Positions 19,508 through 28,798 of a DNA stretch of 64,000 bases are shown here, piece after piece. The stretch comes from DHVE2 group archaeon (GTDB taxonomy: Archaea > Thermoplasmatota > Thermoplasmata > Thermoplasmatales > Aciduliprofundaceae). A program made the position numbers and the translations under genes. How positions within the stretch are numbered: position 1 is the stretch's first letter; each line of letters begins with the position of its first letter. The notes under the pieces were generated by a model. It was not told where the DNA came from. It saw nothing but the letters and a program-made list of their open reading frames with translations, and ran no database searches. The DNA is taken from NCBI GenBank assembly GCA_027023265.1, contig JALVVV010000049.1, positions 62,001 to 126,000 on the forward strand, read 5' to 3'.

Positions 19508-21127
19508 ATGGAAAAGAAGAAGGTGAAAAAAGAGAAAAAAGATTATGAAGAGGCAGTTTTTGTAGAGACACAAGATGGAATATATCTGGCAGTGCGCGGA
19601 GGAGCCGAGAAGTATTACTTCGCGTACTTAGATGAAGACCAAGGAAAAGTAGCACTTGTTGAAGAACTGAAAATAGACGGAAAGAAATACCGACCACTTG
19701 TGCCAAAGCTCGACAAGAAAGGGCACCGGTTACCCGTTGAGTACCCAACAACCAACATAGTTAACGCGGAGCATATAGAAACACCGGAACTATTCACGAA
19801 AATAAAGGAACACCTGAGAAAATATGTGGACCTGCCTGAGAATGAACTCGAGCTTGTAGTGTTCTTTATACTTTTTACGTGGTTTTACAGAAAATCGAAC
19901 ACGGTTGCGTATCTCCGCTTCCTTGGTGACAGTGGAAAGGGCAAATCGAGAATGCTCACGGTTACGGGAGATTTGTGTTTTTATCCCCTGATGTTGGCAG
20001 GCACGGCGACTCGCAGTGCGATTATGCGAGTGCAGGAGATTGCAAAAGGGACACTCGTGCTCGATGAGGCCGATTTCAAAGGTGATAAAGAAAATGATCT
20101 TGTGAAATTCATAAACGCGGGCTTCGAAAGGAGGAAAGTAGCCATAATGAGCAAACGTAATGACCCATCGAAAATCGAGGCTTTTGACCCGTTCTCACCT
20201 AAGATATTTGCCATGCGAGAGCCATTCAGGGACGCTGCAACAGAAGGGAGAATTTTATCAATATCTCCGTACGAGACAAACCGTAGGGACATTCCACCGG
20301 TGCTACCAACTACATATTTTGAAGAGACAGAGAGGCTTAGGGATATGATAGCATCATGGTGTTTAAGAAACTGGAGAAGAGTTAATGACGAGAAAATCGA
20401 GCTTGTTCAGCAGCTGCCCGTGGAGCCAAGACTCAAGCAGCTGGCGGCTCCCCTTTCTATCATTCTTCCACTTTTCGGGGACGGCATCATACAAAACTCC
20501 TTCGTTAAATGGCTTCTGGAAAGGCAGAAAAAGATTGCCGAGCAAAGAGCAAACAGTGCGGAGGGCCAGATATTCAATGCAATAGTTGATATTGCACAGG
20601 GCATAATCCACGGCAAGGATTTGCCAGAGAAATTCAAAAAATACATAACTTACGCGTATTACGAAGACACCGAAGGCGAGGGAAAGATTGTTGCGATTAC
20701 AGCAGGCATGTTAGCGGAGATAACTGGAATGAGCAATGCAAAAATTAGTAGGCTAATGCAAGAGCTCGGATTCCACACGAAAAGAAGAACCATAACAATA
20801 GGGGACGCAAAGGTGCGTGGTAGATATATTTATCTTACTGATACGCGGAGATGGGTTGAAGGATGGAGAAAGTACAGGGCAAATGAGTCCATAATGGAGA
20901 TTCCCGAGATTATAAAGGATCCGGAAATTGACTACGAATCCTTGCTTGATTTACTGCCAGAGCCCACGGAAATAGAACTGGAGATTTTAATCAATGAGCT
21001 ATGCAAGGAGGAAAACACAGTCAACTGCCGCGTGTTAGAGCCGTTCTCTTGGTACTCTGAGGTGTTGGGGAAAAGATGTGCTCCTACCGGCTGGCTCAGT
21101 GTTGAAGTGCCCAATAGAATTGGCTGA
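19508..21127 (+). CDS. P-loop ATPase/replicative helicase-like protein
   Basis: RFLGDSGKGKSRML Walker A, TLVLDEADF Walker B, downstream of PrimPol; C-terminal winged-helix-like segment AEITGMSNAKISRLMQELGF. Confidence 0.7.
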   Translation: MEKKKVKKEKKDYEEAVFVETQDGIYLAVRGGAEKYYFAYLDEDQGKVALVEELKIDGKKYRPLVPKLDKKGHRLPVEYPTTNIVNAEHIETPELFTKIKEHLRKYVDLPENELELVVFFILFTWFYRKSNTVAYLRFLGDSGKGKSRMLTVTGDLCFYPLMLAGTATRSAIMRVQEIAKGTLVLDEADFKGDKENDLVKFINAGFERRKVAIMSKRNDPSKIEAFDPFSPKIFAMREPFRDAATEGRILSISPYETNRRDIPPVLPTTYFEETERLRDMIASWCLRNWRRVNDEKIELVQQLPVEPRLKQLAAPLSIILPLFGDGIIQNSFVKWLLERQKKIAEQRANSAEGQIFNAIVDIAQGIIHGKDLPEKFKKYITYAYYEDTEGEGKIVAITAGMLAEITGMSNAKISRLMQELGFHTKRRTITIGDAKVRGRYIYLTDTRRWVEGWRKYRANESIMEIPEIIKDPEIDYESLLDLLPEPTEIELEILINELCKEENTVNCRVLEPFSWYSEVLGKRCAPTGWLSVEVPNRIG

Positions 21128-21165
21128 GCAACTGCTAATTTCTGGAAAGATAGATGTGATTGAAG

Positions 21166-21339
21166 ATGACGAGGCAAACGTACGCTAGAGTGAAATGCAT
21201 TCGGGACTTTCGGATAGCATTGCCCAAAGATGATCTTACAGCAAAAGAGGGAGAAATAATCGTTGTAGACCTCAAATTTGCGGTGCTAATGGAGAAGTAC
21301 GGACTTGGTAAGATTCTATGGCTGACGCAGAGGGAGTGA
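21166..21339 (+). CDS. Small hypothetical protein (57 aa)
   Basis: Manual translation MTRQTYARVKCIRDFRIALPKDDLTAKEGEIIVVDLKFAVLMEKYGLGKILWLTQRE; below the ORF-track cutoff. Confidence 0.5.
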   Translation: MTRQTYARVKCIRDFRIALPKDDLTAKEGEIIVVDLKFAVLMEKYGLGKILWLTQRE

Positions 21340-21614
21340 GAGCCATGAGCTTCGAATCACTGGACAGGAAGATATGGAAACTGTGGAAACAGGGAAAATC
21401 GTTGACTGAAATTGTGAACGATATCGCAGAATACACACGCTGGTCCAGATACATGGCGCTGGTGCACGTGGTGCGGTACCTGCACAAGAAAAAGAAAATC
21501 ACATTCACCATTGAGCAGCTGCGTAAAGCGTTCGAGCAAACCACCGGCGACTTTGACCCGGAGGACGAGGAAGGCTCGTGGGAGTTCCTGCTGGAGAAAG
21601 CGGAGATCAGTTAG
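21318..21614 (+). CDS. Hypothetical protein (98 aa)
   Basis: ORF following the replication module; start probably MSFESLDRKIWKLW. Confidence 0.6.
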   Translation: MADAEGVRAMSFESLDRKIWKLWKQGKSLTEIVNDIAEYTRWSRYMALVHVVRYLHKKKKITFTIEQLRKAFEQTTGDFDPEDEEGSWEFLLEKAEIS

Positions 21615-21675
21615 GAATCCCTCCATCTCTTTTTATATACCATCTGAAGTTTCGTTACCTATTCAAATGAAAAAA

Positions 21676-24600
21676 TTAGGAATATTTACGATATTTCTCA
21701 AATAAAATCATAGAAATTAGTGTGAAGATCACTGTCCAAATTCCTGCAGATAATTCTGGAATTGTTCCAGGTGGTGTGGCTTGCACCTCGTTGCTAGGGT
21801 TACTCTCCCCGGCGGAGTTGATAGCGGTTACATAATACGTGTATGTTTGCCCACCAACTACATTGGTATCATTGTAGTATGTTTGATTCGGTGATACTGT
21901 TACGACAAGTACTCCGTTTTTGTAGATATTGTAACCTTTAATGGGGTACCCACCATCACTCACTGGAGGTTGCCATGTCAAATTAACATACCCATCACCA
22001 ACTGTTGCATTAAGATTAGTTGGACTCTCAGGTTTTCCAACAGGCCTGGCGGTTACATTCTCACTGGGTTTGCTCTCAAAGAACTGATTCAACTGTGTGA
22101 GATAGTATGTGTAATTCACTCCATTCACAACATTTTTATCAACATAGTTTGTAGTGTATGAATCTACCTTCTTTAAGAAAACTCCATTTCTGTAAATGTT
22201 TATTCCCTTACGGTATGCACCGTCTCCACCCCACGAAGATATACTCCACGTAAGGGTTACTTCTCCATCCCCGGCTACAGCCTTAACGTTCTTTGGTGGG
22301 TCAGGTGGATTTACAATTATAACATTCACTGTGTTGCTTGGAGGGCTCTCCGTAGCAGCCACCGCACTTACATAATAGAAGTATTTGTAACCATTGGATA
22401 CACTTGTATCATTGTACCACAATTGATTTGCATCCACCGTTGCAATGCGCTGAGTTGAGTACCATCCACCCACACCATTGGTATAGTACCTATAAACGTA
22501 ATACTTTTTAATGGGAACACCACCATCGGAGATAGGTGCTTTCCAGCTAAGGTTTACATAGGTGTTGTTAACGCTGTAGTTTGATAGGGTCAGATTCAAT
22601 GGAGCGGACGGATCTCGCAAAATTATTGGATATTTTAAAGGATAGGGATCAGATACATATGCATTTATAGAGAGATCTTCTTTAATTCTGTATGGCCAGT
22701 CCACAAAACCATCACCATTCTGATCATTGGTATCGTTATTATTTGCCCAGTCATACCAGTAATTTCCATATCCTCCCTCTGAATACCATTTATTATAATA
22801 TGAGGCATCATAAATTCTAGCCTGAACATGGGAACTGTTGTATGTACCATTGGACCCCCTATTGTAATAGAAGAAATTATCGTATATTTTAAGTCCTCCG
22901 CATTCATATAAATATATGCCCGGACCTCTGTTTTTCCAAAGTGTATTCGATCTTATAACAGTATAATACTTCTCTAACTCACTGGCCCCTTTGAAATAGA
23001 TGCCAACACTTTCAGTATATGTATTGTTTGTAAATGATACGTTGTTTAATTCTATGAGAGAATTACTTACACTGTGAATATCTATCCCGTACTCGGATGA
23101 ATGAGATATGTTGTTATATCTAACCAGATTGTATTTACCACCACTCATATACAAACCCATGCTTGTGTTGTATACTGTGTTATTTATAATTTTAACATTG
23201 GATGATGATTCCACATCAATTCCCGTGGTCATATTTATGAACAGGTTATCTCTTATTGTCACGTTGGCACTTAAATATTTAGCAGAGATACCTTTTGTTA
23301 GCACATCTTTTATTGTGTTTCTGGATACTATGATGTCTCTTCCTTTGTAAATATAGAAGGGTTCAGAATATACGTTGGGTATGTGCTCGATTCTGTTGTA
23401 TTCTACCGTGATGTTCTTGGAAGATGCGAAATCTATTATGTGGTAGGGCTGGTAATATACATATATGTTTTTACCTGTAAATCGATTTCCTTGCAAAGAC
23501 ATGTTTTCAGAATCTAAAACAATAACTCCGTTTTTGGTTATGTTCAGCAAGGTGTTGTTGGTAATGCTTGTATTTCCAGAGTCTTTAATATAAATTACCG
23601 TGTTTTGCGTGTAAGTGAATGTGAAATTCGCTATTTTAATCCAGTTGGAACCTTCCACAAAGAACCCATAAGAGGAATTTGTAACATTTCCATGTTCAAA
23701 ATAACCATTGGTGGAATTATGACTCATTACCCCCCTGCTAACCGATTCAATACTCATATTATAAACATTTATTTCCGTAGAGTTGTAGTCAAATATTCCA
23801 TAGTAAGATTCATTTATTGTAATTTGGCCAATACTTATATTTTTGCTGTAGGCCAAGAGAAAACCCTCGTATTCATTGGAGATTTTTCTCCCGATGAAAG
23901 TTATATCGCTACAGTTAACCAGACCTATGAAACCGTAATCCCCTGAAATGGATGTTCCACTAACATTGGTAAGATATAAAACCTCTTTACCGTCAACAGT
24001 ATTCGTTTTGTCAATCCTCTGAAAATAGTGAGACTCTTTGTTTCCAATAATACCCAGATTGTATCTGTTTCCAGACATGTTATTCATTGACATAGTATTT
24101 GGATTTGCATAGTATATCATGATTCCAACCACACTACTGTTAGATATACTGTTGTTTCTTAATTCATTGTGATACGTCGAATTTGCAATGTACAGACCAA
24201 ATTCCGTGGATAAGAAAATTGTGTTGTTATTTATCCTATTACCATATCCACCTTCCACGTCTACACCCCTACTGCAGTTCAAATATACATTAGATTCATC
24301 TTTAACACCAGAGGATGAATCGATATATGTCCCATATTTAGATACATTTGAGAAGTTATTTTTTAGTACTATTACATCACTCACATTGACCACATAAACT
24401 CCAGCAGTATCGTTTGAAAATGTGTTTGCATTAACATTAATGGCGGAAGAGTTTTTCGCAAAGACTCCATAGTTCATACTATCAACCTTACATCCGTTTA
24501 TTGTTACTGAACTATCTCCATAAAGTATTACCCCTGCATTTCCCCTTTTCATCATATCTTTTTCAACTGTTATACTGGTGCTATTCGTAATATTGTATCC

Positions 24601-26442
24601 TGTGGTATTTTCCACCGTGTTTTGATGTAAATAAAGGCTGTTTGCGCCATCTGCGAATACCATGGTGTTTGAATCCACCGCTTTTATTTCCGTTCCGTTT
24701 ATGTTCTCAGATTTGTAGATAAACACTCCGTACATACTGTTGTTTATGAAATTGGATTTTAATTTTATATTACTGGTGAATGCGATGAGCATGCCCTGAT
24801 ATCCATGGGAGATTTTTTTATTCCATACCGTGATATTCATACAGTTTACCAAACCTACAAAGGCATAATCTCCTGTTATGTTCACATTTTCATCATTTAA
24901 TAGATAAAGGATTTCACGGCCATCTATTGTATTGGATGTATCAACTGACTGTATGTAATTCTCTAATTGCGTTCCCCACACTCCAAAATTGTAACGGTTA
25001 TTGTTCATACTGTTTCTATAAAATTTGTTCTCCTTCGCATTGTAGATGTACATGGCAACCCACGTGGATCCAGTAATCCTGTTATTTTCAATCCTATTGT
25101 TGTATGCATTTCCTGTTACGTATATTCCATAGCGTGTGGAGTTTTGCACAGTGTTATTGGCAATCTCATTGCCTGTGGAATTGAAATCAACGTTTATACC
25201 TATCTTACATTTGAAATAATTATTTAGAATCACATTAATTGCTGAAGAATCCGTCAAATGCACACCATTGGTATTATAATCCAACTCATTATACTCAACG
25301 GTAACATCCTTTGTGTTGTATATGCGAATTCCATCATCGTTTTTAAAAACATGGTTTCCCTTTACCATATTGCTGCTGCTCGAAATATATATGCCGTACT
25401 GCTGAGTATAATATGAAGAAGTTGAATGCACCGTGTTGTTTGTGATAGTATTGTGCGAAGCGTATATGTTTATTCCACCGAGATAGTTGTTGTAAACATC
25501 GTTACCCTTTATGAGATTTTCAGAAGATGAACCGGTTACATATATTCCGTACTCGTTTGAGTAGACGGTATTATTTAAAACAAGATTGTTTGTAGAATCT
25601 TTCAGGAAAATACCTTTCTTATAATTGTCGTATACGTTATTTTTTGAAACGGTTATATTGTTTGAACTTATCAGATTAATCCCGTTGGCGTTGCTGTACC
25701 AATAAGAGTACGCGTTGCTTACATTATTTTTATAGATTAGGGAGTTATTTGATTCGTAAAATTCAATGTTACCGTACTGAGATGAGCCGGTCATGGTTGA
25801 ATTGGATATTGTGATTTGATGAGAATTTGAGATTTCAACATTGTAATTTGAGTTATGCAAAGAAAGATGATCCAGCAAAATCTTTGAGGAATTATAGATG
25901 TAAACCCCATGCCATCCGTTATACTTTATGGTCGTTGAAATTATTGTTATGTTGAAGGAATTTTGTATATTTACCCCACACTCCTGAACATTGGTGTTAA
26001 GTGTTGATTTGTTGATCAGGATATTATGAGAGTTCACAATATGCACACCCGTATTCTCGTTGTTATGGATGTTATCCTTGTATATTACCGCGTTGCTGAC
26101 ATTGACCAACATAATGCCGTCCTTGGAGGCACCCAAAATTTCGGAGTTCTCTATTTTGAAATATACTGTTGTGTTTGCTATGTAAATACCGTAGGCCTTA
26201 TTGGATAAATCCAAATAGTACCCTGAAAGGATGTACGGGTTATCTTTAGTTCCATTTCCCGGAATACTGTTGTTTTCTGCGTACTGTTTGAACTCTTGGT
26301 TGCTTTCTATCATTATGGCAGCCGATACTCCCCGTAACCTCACAATCTCATGACTATTTGCATTGTTATTCCCAAATCCAACTCCAAGAGAACTGAGTAG
26401 AAATACTACTAACATTCCTACAATCACAATCCTCCCTTTCAT
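21676..26442 (-). CDS. Large cell-surface protein: signal peptide, NosD/PbH1 beta-helix repeats, three FN3-like domains, C-terminal TM anchor
   Basis: MKGRIVIVGMLVVFLLSSLGVGFG; many NNxxx/NSSxNxI repeats; three PxPP..L(T/N)WxxPxSDGG..YYV blocks; IPELSAGIWTVIFTLISMILFEKYRKYS. Confidence 0.9.
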   Translation of the reverse strand: MKGRIVIVGMLVVFLLSSLGVGFGNNNANSHEIVRLRGVSAAIMIESNQEFKQYAENNSIPGNGTKDNPYILSGYYLDLSNKAYGIYIANTTVYFKIENSEILGASKDGIMLVNVSNAVIYKDNIHNNENTGVHIVNSHNILINKSTLNTNVQECGVNIQNSFNITIISTTIKYNGWHGVYIYNSSKILLDHLSLHNSNYNVEISNSHQITISNSTMTGSSQYGNIEFYESNNSLIYKNNVSNAYSYWYSNANGINLISSNNITVSKNNVYDNYKKGIFLKDSTNNLVLNNTVYSNEYGIYVTGSSSENLIKGNDVYNNYLGGINIYASHNTITNNTVHSTSSYYTQQYGIYISSSSNMVKGNHVFKNDDGIRIYNTKDVTVEYNELDYNTNGVHLTDSSAINVILNNYFKCKIGINVDFNSTGNEIANNTVQNSTRYGIYVTGNAYNNRIENNRITGSTWVAMYIYNAKENKFYRNSMNNNRYNFGVWGTQLENYIQSVDTSNTIDGREILYLLNDENVNITGDYAFVGLVNCMNITVWNKKISHGYQGMLIAFTSNIKLKSNFINNSMYGVFIYKSENINGTEIKAVDSNTMVFADGANSLYLHQNTVENTTGYNITNSTSITVEKDMMKRGNAGVILYGDSSVTINGCKVDSMNYGVFAKNSSAINVNANTFSNDTAGVYVVNVSDVIVLKNNFSNVSKYGTYIDSSSGVKDESNVYLNCSRGVDVEGGYGNRINNNTIFLSTEFGLYIANSTYHNELRNNSISNSSVVGIMIYYANPNTMSMNNMSGNRYNLGIIGNKESHYFQRIDKTNTVDGKEVLYLTNVSGTSISGDYGFIGLVNCSDITFIGRKISNEYEGFLLAYSKNISIGQITINESYYGIFDYNSTEINVYNMSIESVSRGVMSHNSTNGYFEHGNVTNSSYGFFVEGSNWIKIANFTFTYTQNTVIYIKDSGNTSITNNTLLNITKNGVIVLDSENMSLQGNRFTGKNIYVYYQPYHIIDFASSKNITVEYNRIEHIPNVYSEPFYIYKGRDIIVSRNTIKDVLTKGISAKYLSANVTIRDNLFINMTTGIDVESSSNVKIINNTVYNTSMGLYMSGGKYNLVRYNNISHSSEYGIDIHSVSNSLIELNNVSFTNNTYTESVGIYFKGASELEKYYTVIRSNTLWKNRGPGIYLYECGGLKIYDNFFYYNRGSNGTYNSSHVQARIYDASYYNKWYSEGGYGNYWYDWANNNDTNDQNGDGFVDWPYRIKEDLSINAYVSDPYPLKYPIILRDPSAPLNLTLSNYSVNNTYVNLSWKAPISDGGVPIKKYYVYRYYTNGVGGWYSTQRIATVDANQLWYNDTSVSNGYKYFYYVSAVAATESPPSNTVNVIIVNPPDPPKNVKAVAGDGEVTLTWSISSWGGDGAYRKGINIYRNGVFLKKVDSYTTNYVDKNVVNGVNYTYYLTQLNQFFESKPSENVTARPVGKPESPTNLNATVGDGYVNLTWQPPVSDGGYPIKGYNIYKNGVLVVTVSPNQTYYNDTNVVGGQTYTYYVTAINSAGESNPSNEVQATPPGTIPELSAGIWTVIFTLISMILFEKYRKYS

Positions 26443-26480
26443 GAATATTACATATCACATAATACAATAAATATTTTTCC

Positions 26481-26495
26481 GCAATCACGCTACTG
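26481..26495. repeat. Target site duplication, left copy
   Basis: gcaatcacgctactg, identical to 27690-27704. Confidence 0.85.
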
Positions 26496-27689
26496 TGTGT
26501 TATACACAAAGATGTGTCACAGGTCACTGCACTGTAGTTCATATACCTCACCTATTTAAACCCTATGGGTTACAAACCTCAGATAGGGTATAAAGTAAAC
26601 TTTCTTTCTCACCTTCACATCACCAAAACTCCAGTACTGATAGGTGAAATGTATCCTTGAATAGTTGTGGTATTCCACAAAATTCTCTATTTCCTACAGT
26701 ATTGTATCTTTATCAAGCTCTTTTAATTCCATTCCATATTTTTCTTCCAGATACTCTTTTACAGTTCTGAACTTTCTTTCAACCTTCCCATTTGTCTGTG
26801 GATGTCTCACTCCTGCAAGAATATGCTCTATTTCTCTTTCAATACAGAATATATCAAACGTGCTTACTCCACCACGCACTGCATAGAACTGCGAGCCGTG
26901 ATCTGTGAGAATTTCTCTCGGCGTACCATATCTTTTTATTAACTCTTCCAATAATTCAAAAGTGTCATTCACGTTCGGAGTTTTCATAGTTTTGTAGCCT
27001 AAGATAAAGCGAGAATGGTCATCTATCACTAAGAGAAGGTATAGCTCATCCTTTAACTCCGAGAAATCCATCTGCCATAGTGTGTTTGAATGTGTTCTTT
27101 CAAAATGTCTGAACACTATCTTTCTCTTCTTTTTTCCCGTGTTTAATCCTGCTTCTTTCAGAATATTATTCACTGTTGTGGGAGATATCCCTAACTCTAT
27201 TGCTGCTCTTCTCGCATCCAATCCTAAATCTCTTTCTTATCTCTATCACTTTTCTCTTTATTTCATCACTTATTTTCCTTGGATTCTTTGGTCTTTTGCT
27301 TTTTGGCAAAAGTCCTTCTATTCCTTCTTTCATATATCTCTTGCGCCATCTGTATATTGTTCTCGGACTTACTCCGAATTTCTCCGCTGCTTTTTGGGAG
27401 TATGTTTCTCCGCATACCAGACCGCTTTCTCTCTCCTTCTTGCTGTTACCCAGGGATCATTACCCTTCTTTTTCAGTTTCTTCGCCCAGTTGTGCATACT
27501 CTTTTTATACTTCTTTTTACATTCTCTTCCCGGAGTATGGGTCATTTTAACTCACCTCCATATGGTGTGTCAGAGACCTGTGACCCATGCTCCCTGTATT
27601 TCTATGCTGCTTTTTACTTTTTTTCACTGCTTTATCGTGATTTTGGGAGCATCTCTCATCTCTTGTGACAGATGTTTCTGTATAACACA
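26496..27689. mobile_element. IS element, IS481-like, 1194 bp
   Basis: 26-bp terminal inverted repeats (tgtgttatacacaaagatgtgtcaca vs tgtgttatacagaaacatctgtcaca, 23/26) and 15-bp flanking duplication. Confidence 0.88.
26556..27545 (-). pseudogene. Degraded DDE (rve-type) transposase
   Basis: Reading frame broken by two frameshifts (about 27410 and about 27230) and an in-frame TAG at 26694-26696; DFSELKDELYLLLVIDDHSRFILG and LTDHGSQF core. Confidence 0.8.
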
Positions 27690-27704
27690 GCAATCACGCT
27701 ACTG
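27690..27704. repeat. Target site duplication, right copy
   Basis: gcaatcacgctactg. Confidence 0.85.
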
Positions 27705-28022
27705 GGATGTACATATGGTCAAAGAAGATAAAACATGCAATCATAAATCATAGCAAGATAGTTCCGCCCTAACGGGCTTCACTCTCGCATAAAAAATCAA
27801 TGTGGCGATGCACTCCTTAAAATCTCTGCATTCGATAAATCAAAACCCTAAAAGGCAAGATAAATCTGCCAACGCACTTTAAATCAACAATCACCGCTAT
27901 GGCCACGATGGACGGGTTGGCCGCAATATATATACGGACACGGGTGTGGAAAAGATATAAAATATGCCCGTGTGTTTTTTACTTGGCCAAAGAGGTCACC
28001 GCGGCCGCACCACCGTGTCCGA

Positions 28023-28493
28023 TCAACCCGTGGAGAGCTTTTGTGTGAGTTTGGCGATTGCGTAAACCGTGTCCTCGCTGTCTTGGGTGTGCATAACAAA
28101 TATCGCGTTTCTGATGCACCACTCTTCCACGCCGATGAGCGTGTGCCTCTTCACTGGATCATCCGGCAGTTCTCCCTCTATAACCAGAATCGGAACTCTT
28201 TTCTCTCCCTTCAGTTTAAGCAGTTGCGTAAATAACCGTCTCTCCCTTCCTTCCTTTTTGGGTTCTCCGTGTTCGTACACGTTCCTTGAAAGAGATATGA
28301 ACAGATCATTAATTGTCTTTCGCTCAATATGATACTCAATTGAGGAAGTTTTTATTACGTAATCCCCTCCATCCTTGCGAAGATCTTTTACAATCAGCTG
28401 TATGCCGAGTTCCTCGAGCTTTTCTTTCAATTTCTCTTTTATCTTTGCAGGTTCGTAAGCGTCCACGAAAACATTAACAGTCATTGATTTCAT
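28023..28493 (-). CDS. Stand-alone ERCC4/XPF-like nuclease domain protein
   Basis: DGGDYVIKTSSIEYHIERKTINDLFISLSRNVYEH (GDYxI..ERKxxxDL pattern). Confidence 0.75.
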   Translation of the reverse strand: MKSMTVNVFVDAYEPAKIKEKLKEKLEELGIQLIVKDLRKDGGDYVIKTSSIEYHIERKTINDLFISLSRNVYEHGEPKKEGRERRLFTQLLKLKGEKRVPILVIEGELPDDPVKRHTLIGVEEWCIRNAIFVMHTQDSEDTVYAIAKLTQKLSTG

Positions 28494-28544
28494 AATGTAA
28501 GCATTCGATTTGAAAGTTTATCCCTCCTACATCACTCGTTAAGG

Positions 28545-28798
28545 GTTGCACAACCTTTAATACGAATGTCAGCTAAGGACAACCATGGATCTCGCGGCGT
28601 ATGAGGAGATAGGAAAATGCAAGATATCCCTTAAAAGAGCGAAGAAAAACATTTCTTATCCCATGGTTCGGTTTCCCCACGAGTATCTCCATATAGCGGG
28701 CAAACAGGCGAGGATTTACCGTGTGGACAATAACTCCTACTTGGTCGTGATTCAGGACGACGAAGAGTTGCACAACCAACCCAAAAAGTTGCACAACC
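28545..28798. repeat. Three copies of GTTGCACAACC near the att site
   Basis: Copies at 28545-28555, 28767-28777 and 28788-28798. Confidence 0.8.

Noticed and set aside
21676-26442. Possible CRISPR or satellite DNA due to repeated AT-rich words
   Set aside because: Repeats are degenerate and phase with protein-level beta-helix repeats in a single ORF; no regular spacer structure.
27082-27753. 223-aa plus ORF at the IS right end
   Set aside because: Antisense to the degraded transposase; hydrophobic shadow translation.
6342-28231. GCANYTGCGTAA as the type I HsdS target
   Set aside because: Type I sites are bipartite with a non-specific spacer, whereas the central TGC here is invariant, and enrichment of a self-restriction site would be unusual; not excluded without methylome data.
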